This document shows positions 18,349-31,417 of a DNA stretch of 64,000 nucleotides, in pieces. Where the stretch lies: contig RCSZ01000012.1 in the NCBI GenBank assembly GCA_014898425.1, positions 1,922,001 through 1,986,000 on the forward strand, in the 5' to 3' direction. Within the stretch, counting starts at the first letter, position 1. Each line of letters begins with the position of its first letter. The position numbers and the translations under genes are program-made. The notes beneath the pieces were generated by a model. That model had not been told where the DNA came from. It made no database searches and was given only the letters and a program-made list of their open reading frames with translations. This DNA is from Botryotinia globosa. Its lineage: Eukaryota > Ascomycota > Leotiomycetes > Helotiales > Sclerotiniaceae.

Positions 18349-20321
18349 TTTTTCCGATTCGGTAGATTCGACAATACTCTAAACTTTACTTAGTTCCAGC
18401 TTGTATATCGAGTTTGATATTGCAAATTATTTGATTTCGCTGTCGATTTTGAGACGCAGTCGATGCGACCCTGGTATCGATATGCTTACACGAAATAGTA
18501 TTAACGATATTGGAGATTGGGAATTGTGATATTGAGGAAAGATCTTGATGAAACTTTGTATTCTTGACGTGGATAAAGAGAAGTGGAATTAGATTAGGAG
18601 CATGGATAAAAGGAGAGGAAACCCTCAAGTGGGCAAAAAATGCATGCGCAATGAGTCTCAGACATATGAATATCGGTAACAATATGATCAGGTCAATCTT
18701 GGTTCGATTCATAGTGGTAAGTATGAATGAGTCCATTTATACGTTATTTCACTCTCCTATCCAATGGCAACCTGCAAATCAACAGAACTTCTATATATCC
18801 AATTTGGATAACCCCTAACCCATTTTGAAACCCCAAAACTATAATCCCTAAGCTTCACTTTTTTTTCCAAACATGGGTAACCTCAACTCGATTCGACTGC
18901 AGGGAAGCCGATTCATTTTCATTTATTCGCCTAGTCATTCGGGCATACACACAACCACTGGCTAAAATTTCACATCCACTCATATAAACCACCATCTTAT
19001 GTGGTAGAATGGGAAAAGTATGATAAAGCCACAAAAACCAAATGAAAAGATAAACAGTGAGTGAACGTTTCCAGATAAAAATTAACGTCATCCATCAACT
19101 ATAGCCCCTCAAGATCGCAAAGAAGACCACAGTATTTACACCTCAAACACCGCCATAGAGATACCCCGAACTACCAGACCCCATACCCCGATCCCTCGCT
19201 TCCAATTTCTCCTCCTCGCTTTCAAAGACTCAGTTGTTTCCCCCTCAATATATGATGGCTTTTCCATAAATCCTCTCTATCCCATACCCAGCATGACATA
19301 GCCTAATCTCACCGACCCCATCCGATCTAACCAACCGAAACACGAATATTCCATACCCCTTCCTACTCAGCTACTAAGCATCAAGATTTCCACTAGGAAC
19401 ACCGATACAAACACTTGCCGTTCTATCCTCCAGGAACTCCACACTCCCACTTCCACCCCTCTGCCCTGTAGGAATACTCGGAACATTTTATCTTCTCGTG
19501 TCCTCATTCCCCGTTCTATCTCTTCGCTCTTACTCCCCATCTCTCCGTAGATCCCCACTGAAAGATATCCAAACTCGAAGACATAACAAATTATATGTGT
19601 TATAACAATTCCATGCATAATCTCCACTGATCACATCATACACATCACAATTTGGAGCCGCAGCGGAACCCACTATTTTCTCTCGTCTTTTGTTTTCCTT
19701 TCTTTACTCTTCACTCCACTTAGATTTTCTTTCGGTATAAATACACACTGCCAACACTCCACGATACATCTATCGGGTAGGTACCCAGACCGACCATCCA
19801 TTCTAAAGTTGATTTGCATCCAGCTGTGTTCTTCAACCCCACCCCCCTTCATTTTAAGCCCCATCCACCCTCCCACTTAGCATATCCATCCATCGCTAGA
19901 TGAACGCCGGCCAAAATTCATCCACAAACATCCCAATCAACATCATCGATGGTGTCTCCCGTGTTCGATGACTGTTCCCAAAGAATTCCATCAAAAACTT
20001 CCATGCACACACACATATCATGTTCCATCAAAAAACGAAGAGATCTAAAAGCAAGAAAGTAAAAAGAAAAAAGGTGTTCTATGTACAGATCGACCGACGG
20101 TACTGATCCATTCGCTACTCGCAAACATTGGCGTTAAGCTTGACATGATAGGTTTAGACATCATATAAAGCTCAACTTGTGTAAATCGTATTCGATCGCT
20201 TTTACAAGCACAGAATCTAATCATGTGATTGCAGTTTGACTTCCGGCTAAGATGCCTTCGCGTGGTATAGCATTGCCGCAGTCGAATTTCGCTCATCAAG
20301 GGGAATGTTGAACCAAGGTAT
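18349..20321. other. Two-kilobase stretch without a supportable gene
   Basis: Several short frames occur on both strands but none shows a domain, sensible composition or splice structure. 19,140-19,540 is C-rich on the plus strand. The right part is the 3' side of the carrier gene. Confidence 0.5.
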
Positions 20322-21674
20322 TTAAAGTTCAGCATCGTTTTGCCTAATGAAATAAGCCCTGGTGTTTTTGTTAGTTTTAATTCCAGATTCCAAATTCAAA
20401 ATCATAGGGATACTCACTTGCAAGCCTCATATGCGGACCAACAAATAGCGGTACTAGGCATAGTGGTAACCACTCTTGGTTTAACGCCCTTGAAGAAACC
20501 ACCGAATCCTGCTCTTCTATGAATAACCCGGCATCCTTCAACAAAACCACTGACATTTCTCAATTCCGCATCAGTCGCTGTTCCTCTGGTTTGTAATAAA
20601 GTCTTAACCACATCCATAGGCGTTGTGAGAGCAGCCGCAAAACCTCCTGCAACCGCACCCGCTGAACAATGGGTCCATGGATCGTATTTTTTAGTAGGGT
20701 TCATGAAAGTCGACATCGATTCGTATGCGAGGAATTGGAGAGCAGTGAAAGGAACGGTCATGGATAGGGTGGTAGGATAAGAAACGTAGAATGCGCTAAG
20801 ACCTTCACTTCGATAAACGTATTTAGCACAATCCGTCATTGATTTGTACATAACTTTCGAGTTGTGCATTTGCATGCGCTGTTTGATAACTGTAGAATGT
20901 CAGCAAAAGGATAGAGAATGATGTAAAATGCGTATCGTACCATCGAAAGGATTCATGAGGGCATCACTTGCAATGGTTGCGCAAGCCCCACTAGTAGCTA
21001 TCCAGTATTAGTAAACGTTAAAAAAAAATTGTACTTTTGTAAAAACCAACCAGCAGCGAGAGGATGGTGAACACCAGCTTGGTTTCCTCCCATGACATGC
21101 TTCACAGCTTCATAAGTAGCAAAATAAACAGCGTGTGCAGGTCCTAAATCGCTATCAGTTTTCTTCCGTGCTTATTCGATTCAAGCCAAACTGACCAGCT
21201 CCCACAATCACACTTGACATGCCCCTCCATAGACTGAAAAGTCCCTCTCCGGTAGCTATCCGATATCCTCCTTGTATGACACCGTTGTAGACTGCGGATG
21301 GGGTAGGGTTGAGAATTTGCATTCGGGTCTGCTTGATATCAATATCGAGTTTGAACTTCATCTGAGGGGCAATTCATATGTACCTTGATTGCATCGATCG
21401 GGTACATAACAGTATGTTCCTAGAGGTCCATCAGTATCGAATGCAAGAGATCCCATAGATTAGAAGAGCGTACCGCGATTCCGGCAAAGGCGCCCGCAGC
21501 CATATTCTGGATTAACGAAAAGTTTGGTGGGAGAGATTCATATCTAGCCAACAAGGTATTAGTGATTTGCGCCTGCAACCCGGTGGGTGAAACCAAGAAT
21601 CCAATTGCCCTCATCATCATCACAAGCACATACTCATCATATTCCTCCAAAGGTTCTCCGCCTGGCTTAGCCAT
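20322..21674 (-). CDS. MRS4: Mitochondrial iron carrier, mitoferrin / Mrs3-Mrs4 type
   Basis: Inner-membrane carrier bringing ferrous iron into mitochondria for haem and Fe-S synthesis. Eight exons on the minus strand join in frame to 312 aa: 21634-21674, 21474-21543, 21384-21419, 21196-21328, 21051-21143, 20941-20997, 20418-20889 and 20322-20358. All introns are GT-AG. The three carrier signatures are present, MYPIDAIKTRMQ, MNPFDVIKQRMQM and TTPMDVVKTLLQ; the second is the Mrs3/4-type M-N-P-F-D-x-I-K-Q-R. Also seen are GAFAGIAEHTVMYP and HAVYFATYEAVKH, both typical of this subfamily. Length fits the yeast proteins (about 304-314 aa). The start at MAKPGGEPLEEYDEY is the first ATG close to the homologous region; a longer frame to 21959 exists but looks like leader. 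Good confidence in subfamily. Confidence 0.88.
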
Positions 21675-23681
21675 TTGGGCTAACACCGCAGATCCTCCTC
21701 CAACTTGAGCTGATTGAAGAGCCAGGTTGTCGACTTCCGTAGAATCAACAGTGATGTCGCAGGTCGATAAAGATGCACAGTATGGAAATCGCACCGCTTC
21801 TAATCTAATAGAAGTTTTTTCTGCGATCAAGTGGTGGGTTGTGGTTGAAGGGGGGGGGAAAGGAAGAAGGGTGGCGGGTTGATTGGTAGGTAGATATCGA
21901 TTTTTAGTTGAAAGCAAAATAAAAAAGTGGTGATGCTGCTGTGTTTTTGTTTCCCCCAAGGATCCGAGATACGAATTGAACAGGGGTTTCTTTGAAATAA
22001 AATCGGGACCGAGATACCTATAGCTTTGTAGAAAGTTGAGACTGCTTGATAGATAGATTGATTGATTGCTTGCTTTAAAAGAATCAAAAGACTGTACAGA
22101 GCAATTGAAATCGGAAAAGAGTAACTCTCAAAGGAACTCTGTTGGAATAGGTTGGATCTTTTGAAGCAAACAGCAAAGAAGGTTATCGTCTACCACGAAA
22201 AAATCAGATAGAAATGTTTGCACCATGAATTAAGAAAACTCTCGGTCAGTACTGTACTTGGTCGAATGGGAGAAAGTCTTTCATTCAGATTACATATCGA
22301 AATCCTCAATATATATTTGAATATTACGTATCGCCATCGAAAAGTCCAATTCTTTGTTGTATCCTGCCTCCGCTTTCGCAGTCTTACCACAGCCTTTGAT
22401 CGGAACTCTCTGCTTATTCATTGTCTTGCCCACTGTTGGCTGAAAGCTTCTTGAACAGTTCCACGGAGTTACCACTTTATCTGACATGAAAGATGACCCG
22501 GGGTTGAAGAGAGAAAAAATAGTATTCGGGTCTTGCGGCTATGCAGATATTCTAGGATTCTAGGATTCCAGCTATCGGGCGGATCCTTCTGTCTCTTTTC
22601 TAGAACGGACCTACGGTAATCATCTAGATAGCGTAGACCATCTAGACAATCATCTAGACGGTCATCTCATCTAATCTAATCATGAAGCGATCCGGCTATT
22701 CGGTACATGGCTATTCGGTACATGGCTATCTACTACTCTATGACTCCTATTACATATGTATGTACAGGTTAGCAGTACAATTTACATTTATGAGATATTT
22801 CAATCACTCCCCACCATCTATCTGGTTAATCCTAGGGCATTTCCCCTTATCGTAGCTCGCGCATCTATCCAGTTCGCATCAAACAAGGTGTGGATGAAAG
22901 GAACCTTGGAACATACATTTACCGGCAGAAAGACAACGGTCAGAGGCTCAAGCGCGCAGCAAACCCAAGCACGATCCCTGAATACTACCCAGCCACGTGA
23001 TATTATACTATCCATTTAGAAGATTCCGTGTTTCCGTGTTTGTTCGGCCCGAGAAATTGTGTTGTCCCTAATCTCAAGGTTGGAAGTTCTTTTCTTGTTC
23101 AATCCTGTGTAGGAACCTCTCAACACTGGATTGCATTGTACCAAGCATTGCGTCAAATGGATATGCCAGGCATATGGCAGCAATGCGAAACAATTCCTTC
23201 TAATTGTATGCAGCAAAGTTGTTTGCATATGCAATTGTCAAAAGCAGTGAAAGCCATGATCACATATTCATGAGTGAAAGGCATCAATTCAGCACAGAGG
23301 AAACCCATCCAGTCATTTTTCTGGTCATATTGCTAATACTCAACGTGCTCTCTACCTCTCCTCTACTCACGAGTTAACCATACCCACCGAATCTGAGATC
23401 GACACAGTGTCTAAATGTAGCATCTCTCGAGTTTGTAATTGTATATGAACACAGCTCTTTCAAATGTACACAGCAATTTGGATTTTATTTGTACGTCATT
23501 CTTCATCGAGTGGCAAAGCTAAGTATTCGTTGCGCCAACATGACTATCACAAAAACCAAATCTGTTACCTTCTAGCACGCTTCGTGCGGCGGATATTCAT
23601 GGATATATAATAGGCATCTATCACTGTAATTTGTATGATAGAGCTTATTCCACCCGATCTGTTCCAAGCAAGACCAAAATC
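21675..23681. other. Intergenic region, carrier promoter and beyond
   Basis: 21,675-22,100 is pyrimidine-rich leader/promoter for the carrier. 22,545-22,735 holds small duplications: TCTAGGATTC twice, CATCTAGA several times, and ATTCGGTACATGGCT twice. No gene supported between 22.1 and 23.6 kb. Confidence 0.5.
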
Positions 23682-24931
23682 TCAGACACTCATCTTAATT
23701 GGTTTCCTCCCAAACGTCACACAAAACGGCTGCGTAGGTCTGGCGCCTCTGCAAACCTCCTCATACGCCATCGGAACATCCACACCCACGCTCTCCAGCT
23801 TTTCCATAACAAACCGACTCCCATTATTCGCCATCTCATGTACAACCGCAGAAGAACCATCCCCCATCATTTTGGTCTGCCATGGTTGTTCAAACGCGAA
23901 ATCCTCCTTGATATCTTCTAGATCATATCGTGCAAATAATTTAGGGAGAGCTGGAATCCATCTATGAGTGTCAGAATTGAGGAATCTGAAGCTACAATGA
24001 GACAAGACAGATGCGACGATATAACTGTGATGCTTGATGTTTGCCTGCACATTAAGAACCTTGGCGATATGTGGTGCTTCTTCGCCATTTGGTCCCTCGG
24101 CGATACCCCGATTTGGATCAACTTCATCCCACTGAATATATCCTCCCGGACCTACAACGATTCTTCAGTCACTTTATCCTTCTCGCCCACAATGAAGGAA
24201 CAGCGTACGCAATAATTTCAGTGCATGAGTAAGAACTGCGCTCGGGTCCCCATTCATTACAACACCAAGCCATAGACGTAAATGCACGATATCAAAACTC
24301 TCTAACAACTCTTCAGGAGGATCAACTTGAAGACTGTCCACAACTTCTAATCTCACGTTCGAGGGTAGGTAATTTGGATGTGGAAATTGAGCGGAGGAGA
24401 TATCGAATCCGCATAGCTGGAGGGAGTCGCCGGGCCAGATCTAAAGGCCAGATTCTATGCGAGCGGTCTGATATTAGTCATTGAAATCCGAACAACCCAT
24501 CAAACATAACACAATTCAGAGTTCGAAATGGCATACCCGGCACCAGTCCCCAAATCAGCAATCCGATATTTCGACCCAGGGGGCGGAGGAGGAATAGATG
24601 GATCCAAAAGATACCCGAGTCCATCTTTCCAGAGATAATGCTGCAGACTGAGCCTACTCATTGATCAGTAAAGATTCATGTCTCGCGGAATCGTACACAC
24701 TGGATCGAAGCGTGCATGTCCCGAACCAATACAGATCCCGGCTCTTCCTCCATTTCTGCTGACAATTTAATAGACTTCTTTCCATGAGGTGTTTGTGTAG
24801 GTACGTAACGAATATAAGGAAGAGTATTCCGCACTTCTACATGTAAAACCCCAAAATGAAACTAGCTTTTCACTCGACCAAACTAGGTTACCTTTATAAA
24901 TATTCAATTTCCGGCAAGAGCCACTTCCCAT
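23682..24931 (-). CDS. LaeA/UMTA-like SAM-dependent methyltransferase, with an apparent frameshift
   Basis: Class I methyltransferase of the fungal LaeA/UMTA-like group; such proteins methylate small molecules or act on secondary-metabolism control. Likely exons: 24892-24931, 24701-24836, 24537-24653, 24209-24454 and 23682-24151, with GT-AG introns. Motif I is YRIADLGTGAGIWPLDLA, with the SAM-binding DLGTG split by an intron. Further motifs are LCGFDISSAQFPHPNYLP, FDIVHLRLWLGVV, then RPGGYIQWDEVDPNRG and WIPALPKLFARYDLED. The N terminus has SLQHYLWKDG and YLLDPSIPPPPPGS. Within the 24209-24454 exon the frame that fits LDLARRLPPA and the frame that fits LCGFDIS differ by one base near 24,410, and no splice site resolves it. 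This is either a recent inactivation or a base-call error. All else looks intact. Confidence 0.75.
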
Positions 24932-25877
24932 AGAATCACATTACATCCTAGAATAATGCCCAGAGATTCAAAGCTATCCACCCACCACGCCGGCTCAACC
25001 AATCACCAACAATTCATACACTTTTATTGAATCATTCAAATCCTATATCAAATCAGGAAAGATAGATAGATATATAGCCAAATGCACACATACAAAATTA
25101 ATCCCGAAGTTTCCCCGCCCCAGAATCTATCCTATCCTATCTAATCTTATCACCCTCGGCAATCTCATCTCATCTCAAAAAAACATCCCTGACCAGCACA
25201 CACCATCCCACCCCATCATCTCATCATCATCGTACGATATTTCCCAAAACCCTCTCACCACCTCACCTCGATCCCAATCCCTCATGCCATTTCTCATGCA
25301 CCCACCGCATTTGGGAATCGCATTTTCCCATTTCCCATCCTGTACTCCCTGGTCTGGAAGAAGTCCATACCGCAACTACTAGGTACCTACCTGGTAGTCT
25401 ACCTGGTAGTAGGTGGTTTTTTTTTCAAATTGTGGAGGCGACTTATATGTAACCTAACCTTATAATAAATACATTGTAGAAAGAAAATGAAAAAAAAAAC
25501 TTGAATTTCTAACTTATTAAAGGCTGGCTGGTGTTATTGTCGTATTCGGATTGTTTGGGATAACCTGGAATTTTGTATTATCATTACCTATGATATGAGA
25601 CCTATGTTGTACTATTCTGAATCAATTTTTCAACGACACTGACCTTGATACATGGTACTATCTTCACTTACCTATCATTCTAATCAACTTGACACTATTG
25701 TTTCCGACATTAAATGATGAATTATGGATATCAAAATTACTTCCTAGAGATATGCACACATCCCATGTGGCTCGCTTCAAATCCAGGGGCTTAGGCCCGG
25801 ACCAATATCATCATCGTGCATATACATACTTCCCTATCGCCAAACACCTTGAACACCAGAAACTTCCTATATACTCG
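24932..25877. other. Intergenic region between methyltransferase and ATG9
   Basis: No gene supported. Contains TAGGTACCTACCTGGTAGTC-type short duplications near 25,380 and homopolymer A/T runs at 25,420-25,500. The right part is the 3' UTR side of ATG9. Confidence 0.5.
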
Positions 25878-28790
25878 CTACCATATGCTAACACCTGGTC
25901 TACCGTTTGTTTGCGCCTTCTGAAATTGATACACCAGTCCCAAAACACCATCTCCCGCTGTCCCATCGCCATCTTCCTCATCATCCCTTCCCTCATTATC
26001 ATCATTTGCGGGAGACACTTCCCAAGTTGATTCGCCCAGATTTGCGACTGTATCATCGACTGCATAAGATCTTCCAGGTTGAAGAACTGGCCGGCCAAGT
26101 TCATCTTCATCTTCCATCGTCTCTTCTCTTATATTATTCTCTCTACGCGCTGGGTATCTGGATCGAGAAGTCCGTCTTACGCTACGAGCATCGGCTTCAG
26201 ACGCTGAAGGCTGGTGACGTGGATCCAAAAGAATAGAACCCATAGGAGATCCCATAGCAGTGGTATTGGATGGGAATCGAGTTGTTCGGGGTGCTCTATT
26301 CATCGGTCTCACTTCACTCTGTCCCATCCTTGAGCTCTGCATATCCGCACCCGATGGAGACATCAAACCTGGAAAGGCAGGAGGAGGGTGAAACTGTTGT
26401 CGCATACCAGGAGGATTATGCCCTGGTACGCCTGTCTTTGGATTGAGCATATAGTTGTCGAGAAAATTATAGTACGAGGCGGCCATTTTTCCGTGCTTGG
26501 TAGAATAATAATCTTCTCGCACGTCCGTCTTGACTACACCTCGCGATGGAGCACTACCCACTCCTTTCTTGAAGTCGAAAACAGCAAAAGAGCAAACGTA
26601 TCCAACGCCATCGACATGAACCGTGAATTCTCTAAAGAAATCAATGATCTGTTCGGAGCACTTTGGCAAGCTGAACCATAACAGAAATGGGGTAATTATA
26701 ATACTCAAGAACTCCTCAAGAAAAATTACAAACTTGAGCTGATAGAGAGTGGAGAACTCTTGCTTAACCTCGTCGCTGTGGAGTCGATCTTGCCAGTGAC
26801 TTGGCATGTAATGAGTATATTCGATCACACTTCGGAGTGCGTACTCGGGATCAAATACCTCATTTTCTTTTGGTATCATACCATTTGTGATAGCCCAAAT
26901 CGATCCAAACACTCCTATATAGAACAGAACCGGCCTCTCCGAGGTGATATCAAATCCGGCTAAGACCTCAGAGTCCCAAATTGTGGCAAGTATCAGAACG
27001 GACACAATGGCTCCGGCAACGAATGTTATAAATCTAGCCATATGAGCGGTTTTGATGTTTGGAAATTGATTAAGATAGCGCGACGCAAATGGATTGGACA
27101 TATTCAACCGTCTATTGAATAGATGATGAAGTTCATTAAACTCCCTGAATTTCCACTCCGCCAAAGGCGTGTAACCACGCGCGCCGAGTGCTGCAGGGTT
27201 TTTATGATATTGCTAAAAGTCGAATTAGCAAAATGTCATTCGTCAAGGAATAGGATAGCCTTACATTGAAGTATTTGAAGAAATACACAATCAAAACATA
27301 TATGAAGATGACAGGACCGCAGAAAATATTCATAAAACCGGCAAAGAGGAACCTATTTCGTAACCCATTGCTCAACTCTCGTCGATGAGAATCCTTCAGA
27401 ATCAATTGCCTGACCTGGCCATAGTCATTGAAAACAAAATCTAATATGCACCACTCCAGGTTCCACTGTAAGGTTTTCGAGAATAACTGTCGACCTTGCA
27501 AAAAAGGAAGTGGTAAAGTCAGATTCAGAATTTCCTTGTTAACCAGGGCAATGAGGTAATTTTCTTTCCTCATTAAACGATTTGCTATATCATGAGCATC
27601 AAGTCGTTGTTTTGACTGAGTACCCATGACAAACTTCCGATTATTCGGCGAAATCCTTTCCACGGTCATAGGATTTGCGTCTCGAAGCGCCATTACCCTG
27701 CCTATAACATCTTGAAAAGACACGGTCTGCATATTACTATCTTGAATCTCAAGGAGATAAGTAAAGAAGTCCCGCATTCTCATAAGCCTCGGGAGATCCG
27801 TCAAGAGCTGATATATCTTATAGAGAACAAATAGACAAACTAGCCAAATTGCTACATTTGAAATTCCGGATATCTTCTTTGTGCATTGTGGAACCAACGC
27901 ATGACTTAAGCTACGGGCATTGCCACGATAGATCTTCTTATAGTCGACACATTGCGTAAGGAAAGTCGTAAATATTGTTACAAAAATAAGGGTACTAACA
28001 AAAAATAAATCAGCCCGGTTTACTTCACTTCGAAAGGATGTACTCACAGGATATCGATGGCTTTGGCTAGAACTATACACCAAATACCAGCCCCTTCAAA
28101 ATAATCGTATAAATCTCTGATGAAATTGTCCAGATTTGTCACATTAACCCATCGATACATAGCTTTATCTTTTGGGCTGCCTGACAAATAGACTCCTGTA
28201 TTTCGAGGGATAGCTTGTGTTGTATGCGACACAGGAGTCGTCCTGGCTGCATCATCTTGGTGTAGTTTCTGCTGGTCCTGCATCATCTCCCAATGAGCTC
28301 TATCCCTCTCATCTTTTATCTGCTGTGCTGATGGTCTCGGTATTGCGTGTGCTTTCTTTGGAAGCGCAGGCTGCCTTGCTCGAATGGCTGGACCCTCCCG
28401 GTCAGGATGACGATTATCTCCCTCTATCAACAACGAAGCAGGCACATCATCGTCAGGATCTTCTGCAAGTAACCTAGGCGATTCTGCGAAATGATTTGCT
28501 CTTGCTTTACCTTTTCCTTTGCGGTCATATTCTGGCTTGTGTGTTGGCTGTTGTTGATCAGGTAGGTATTTTGTACTTTCTGTAACGGATTCACCGCCGA
28601 TCACATCTGCCAGATTTCCCAACTCGTCATCATGAAATCTCAAGTTCTCTTCGTCGAGTGCCATTGCCGCTCGTTCCTCTACATCTATCTCCGATTCGGA
28701 AACCTCGTCGTGAGCACGTAATGAATCATATATCGATCTTGCTTGGGAATTCGAAGGCAGCAGCCGTGAAATAAGGTTGGAGGTCATCAT
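25878..28790 (-). CDS. ATG9: Autophagy protein 9 (lipid scramblase)
   Basis: Multispan scramblase on Golgi-derived vesicles that seeds the autophagosome membrane. Exons 28048-28790, 27265-27994 and 25878-27212 join in frame to 935 aa. Residues 1-200 are disordered and acidic (DEVSESEIDVEERAAMALDE). The core begins at YRWVNVTNLDNFIRDLYDYF and is followed by membrane segments around TLIFVTIFTTFLTQCVDY, NVAIWLVCLFVLYKIYQLL, FMNIFCGPVIFIYVLIVYFF, MARFITFVAGAIVSVLILAT, VLFYIGVFGSIWAI and FVIFLEEFLSIIITPFLLWF. Family hallmarks include EWKFREFNELHHLFNRRL, WDSEVLAGFDITSERPVLFY and the FREFTVHVDGVGYVCSFAVF region. The C-terminal 230 residues are disordered, ending GRPGVSIW. Length fits filamentous fungal Atg9. 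The head-to-head neighbour COG6 shares the 500-bp intergenic promoter region. Confidence 0.95.
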
Positions 28791-29290
28791 CGTGAGCAGT
28801 ATTCATCGAAGAGTATGTCTAGGATTGTGCTGCGAATTCAAATAGCCCTGTATGATATCTAGTCAAGATTGCAAGGTGCTATCGGTCTTGTAGATTTATG
28901 CTGAATCCGGCCAAGGGAATAAAACGACCTTGAGAGTGGTTGCGAGCTAGGTAGGGTATTAAATACGACACATTACTGGAAGAACCCAGCCATACGGTCG
29001 TCAGATCTTCAAGTCAGCTGAATAATGTCAACGGTTTCAAGTCGATGGTTGAAATATAGAGCACGAGATATTAGTAGGTAAATGATGAATGACGCCCTCT
29101 CTCAATGCGATACGGACAACTCGATTATCTGCCACTCTGACCGCTTTCTTATCAACCTTAAATGGTTTAGCTTTATTATAACCATGAGAGATTGTAGAAC
29201 TGGTGTTCGACACAAACAAAACGGTGAATATTAATATAAATATAGTTTCAAGGTTGAAGGAACGGTGATTGAATTTGAATCTCGAAAATC
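28791..29290. other. Divergent promoter region between ATG9 and COG6
   Basis: 500 bp, no gene. AT-rich from 29,210 to 29,280 next to the COG6 start. Both genes act in membrane traffic, so shared control is possible but unproven. Confidence 0.5.
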
Positions 29291-31417
29291 ATGACGGCTG
29301 ATTACTTTACTCGAAAACAGTCATATTCGGGGTTTGGTGATGGAACTGATTCTCCTGGAACACCTTTAACATCAAGAACCAATCCATTGTCTTCAAAAGT
29401 CACGAGTGTCCTTTCAGCATCTTATGCCGATTCAGATATTAGAGATGCTCTGTCCTTGTTAGACAAACGAGGTATACAGAACACTGCCGAAACTAGACGG
29501 CAGTTGAGATTAGATGTTCAAAAGGAGGTCATTGAAAGTAATGGCGATATAATTCGTGAATTTGGTCATGTAGCTGAGGTATGAGGTATCTCCCCTCTAT
29601 TGTTGAAAACTCCATCTCATCTCAAATTTTAGCAACTTAAACGCATTGGTCTTACCATTGCTACTCTCAATCAAGGGTGTGAGGAAATGAAACGACACAT
29701 TTCAGCCGCTCATCAAGAAACAGCTCCCGTCATACAGGAAGCTTCCGAGCTCATGAAGCAGAAGGAACAAATGCAAGCAAAGCAAGAATTATTGAATGCT
29801 TTCAATGCACATTTTATTATGTCAGAAGATGATATTGCATTACTTACTTCAACGGCGGAGCCTGTAAATGATAAATTCTTCTCCATTCTGAACAGAACAA
29901 AGAAGATCCAAAATGATTGTGAGATTTTACTTGGAACAGAGAACCAACGGTTAGGATTGGAGATCATGGAACAAACTACAAAGAATCTCAATGGTGCTTT
30001 CCAGAAACTTTATCGATGGATTCAAAGAGAGTTTAAGACTCTCAATCTGGAGAATCCACAAATCAGTTCTTCGATTCGTCGCGCTCTTCGCGTAGTAGCA
30101 GAACGACCGTCATTATTTCAAAGTTGCCTCGACTTCTTTGCTGAAGCACGGGAAAATATACTTTCTGATGGATTTTATACTGCCTTGACTGGGACCACCG
30201 TTGGCGGCGAAGAAGACCCTTCAATAAAGCCAATCGAACTAGTGGCCCATGATCCGCTGCGTTACGTTGGTGATATGCTAGCTTGGACCCACTCGGCAAC
30301 GGTAGGCGAACGAGAAGCACTTGAAGTTCTATTTATCTCAGATGGGGATGAGATTGCAAAAGGAATACAAGCTGGTTTAGATAGCGAGCCTTGGAACCGC
30401 ATATCCGAAAATGAGAACGAGATTGGTCATTTTGATGGTCTAAAAGCTCTCAATGAATTAGTCGATCGGGATGTCACTGGTGTTGCACGAGTCCTTCGTC
30501 AAAGGATTGGACAGGTAATACAGAGTCACGAGGAGGTCATTATGGCATATAAGATAGCTAATTTGTTGAACTTCTACCGCGGGACATTCAAAAGATTATT
30601 GGGGGATGATTCCGTTCTCCTAGAATCTCTTGCAACACTCGAAGAATCTGCATTACGCCAATTCCGAGCTTTGATGCGCGATCATATTACCAGTCTACAA
30701 TCCGAAATTCAAGTCGCTCCCCCTAACCTCAGTCCACCTGATTTCCTCCACGAAGGTCTAAAACAGCTGACTGCAATCATGAAAACATACGAAACATCTT
30801 TCACATCTCCCGAGACTCGAGATGCGGATTTCGAGCCTATTCTCGCAGAAGCTTTCGACCCCTTCATGCAAGGCGGCGAAACTATTGCAAAAGATCTCCC
30901 AGCTCCAAGGAGCACAATCTTCACAATCAATTGTCTCCTATCCGCCCGAGCAACTTTGGCTCCCTTCGACTTCACTATCTCCCGCGTTTCAGAAATCAAA
31001 GATACGATCGAAGAACACGCTGCCACTCTCATAGATCACCAATACACATTTTTCCTTGAAAAATCTGCTCTTCAGCCTCTCTTACAAGCCATATCTTCCA
31101 CAACGGATATTCGAGACCACCCAGTATTTCAACCTGCATCTTTAATACAAGCCTCCCAAACTTTAGATGATTTCCTCCCTTCAGCATTGATGGATGCAAT
31201 GGAAAATCTCAAGGATCTACAAAACAGTATCTTAGTGCGCCAGATTACCGAAGAGGCGGCTCAGAGATTCTGTGATGATTTCGAGAAGGTGGAAGAGCGT
31301 CTGATAAAGACCGATGAAGAACTGGAAGAGAGTTTGGATGAAGAAGATGGAGAAAGAGAACCTTTGAGAATGTTGTATCCGAGAACTGGAGGGGAAATCA
31401 GGGTTTTGTTGTCGTAA
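29291..31417 (+). CDS. COG6: Conserved oligomeric Golgi complex subunit 6
   Basis: Subunit of the COG tether for retrograde intra-Golgi vesicles. Exons 29291-29578 and 29633-31417; the 54-bp intron starts GTATGA and ends TTTTAG, giving 690 aa. The N-terminal region has [20 protein letters not shown] and [20 protein letters not shown], the conserved coiled-coil start of Cog6. It continues as [20 protein letters not shown] and a long helical rod ([40 protein letters not shown]). Later hallmarks are [20 protein letters not shown] and [20 protein letters not shown]. Length is normal for fungal Cog6 and the frame is intact. Strong assignment. Confidence 0.94.

Noticed and set aside
18386..18818. 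Overlapping frames on both strands
   Set aside because: Neither has sensible composition or neighbours; taken as noncoding.
22190..23273. Several 65-87 codon frames
   Set aside because: Frames overlap on opposite strands, lack motifs and are interrupted by short duplications.
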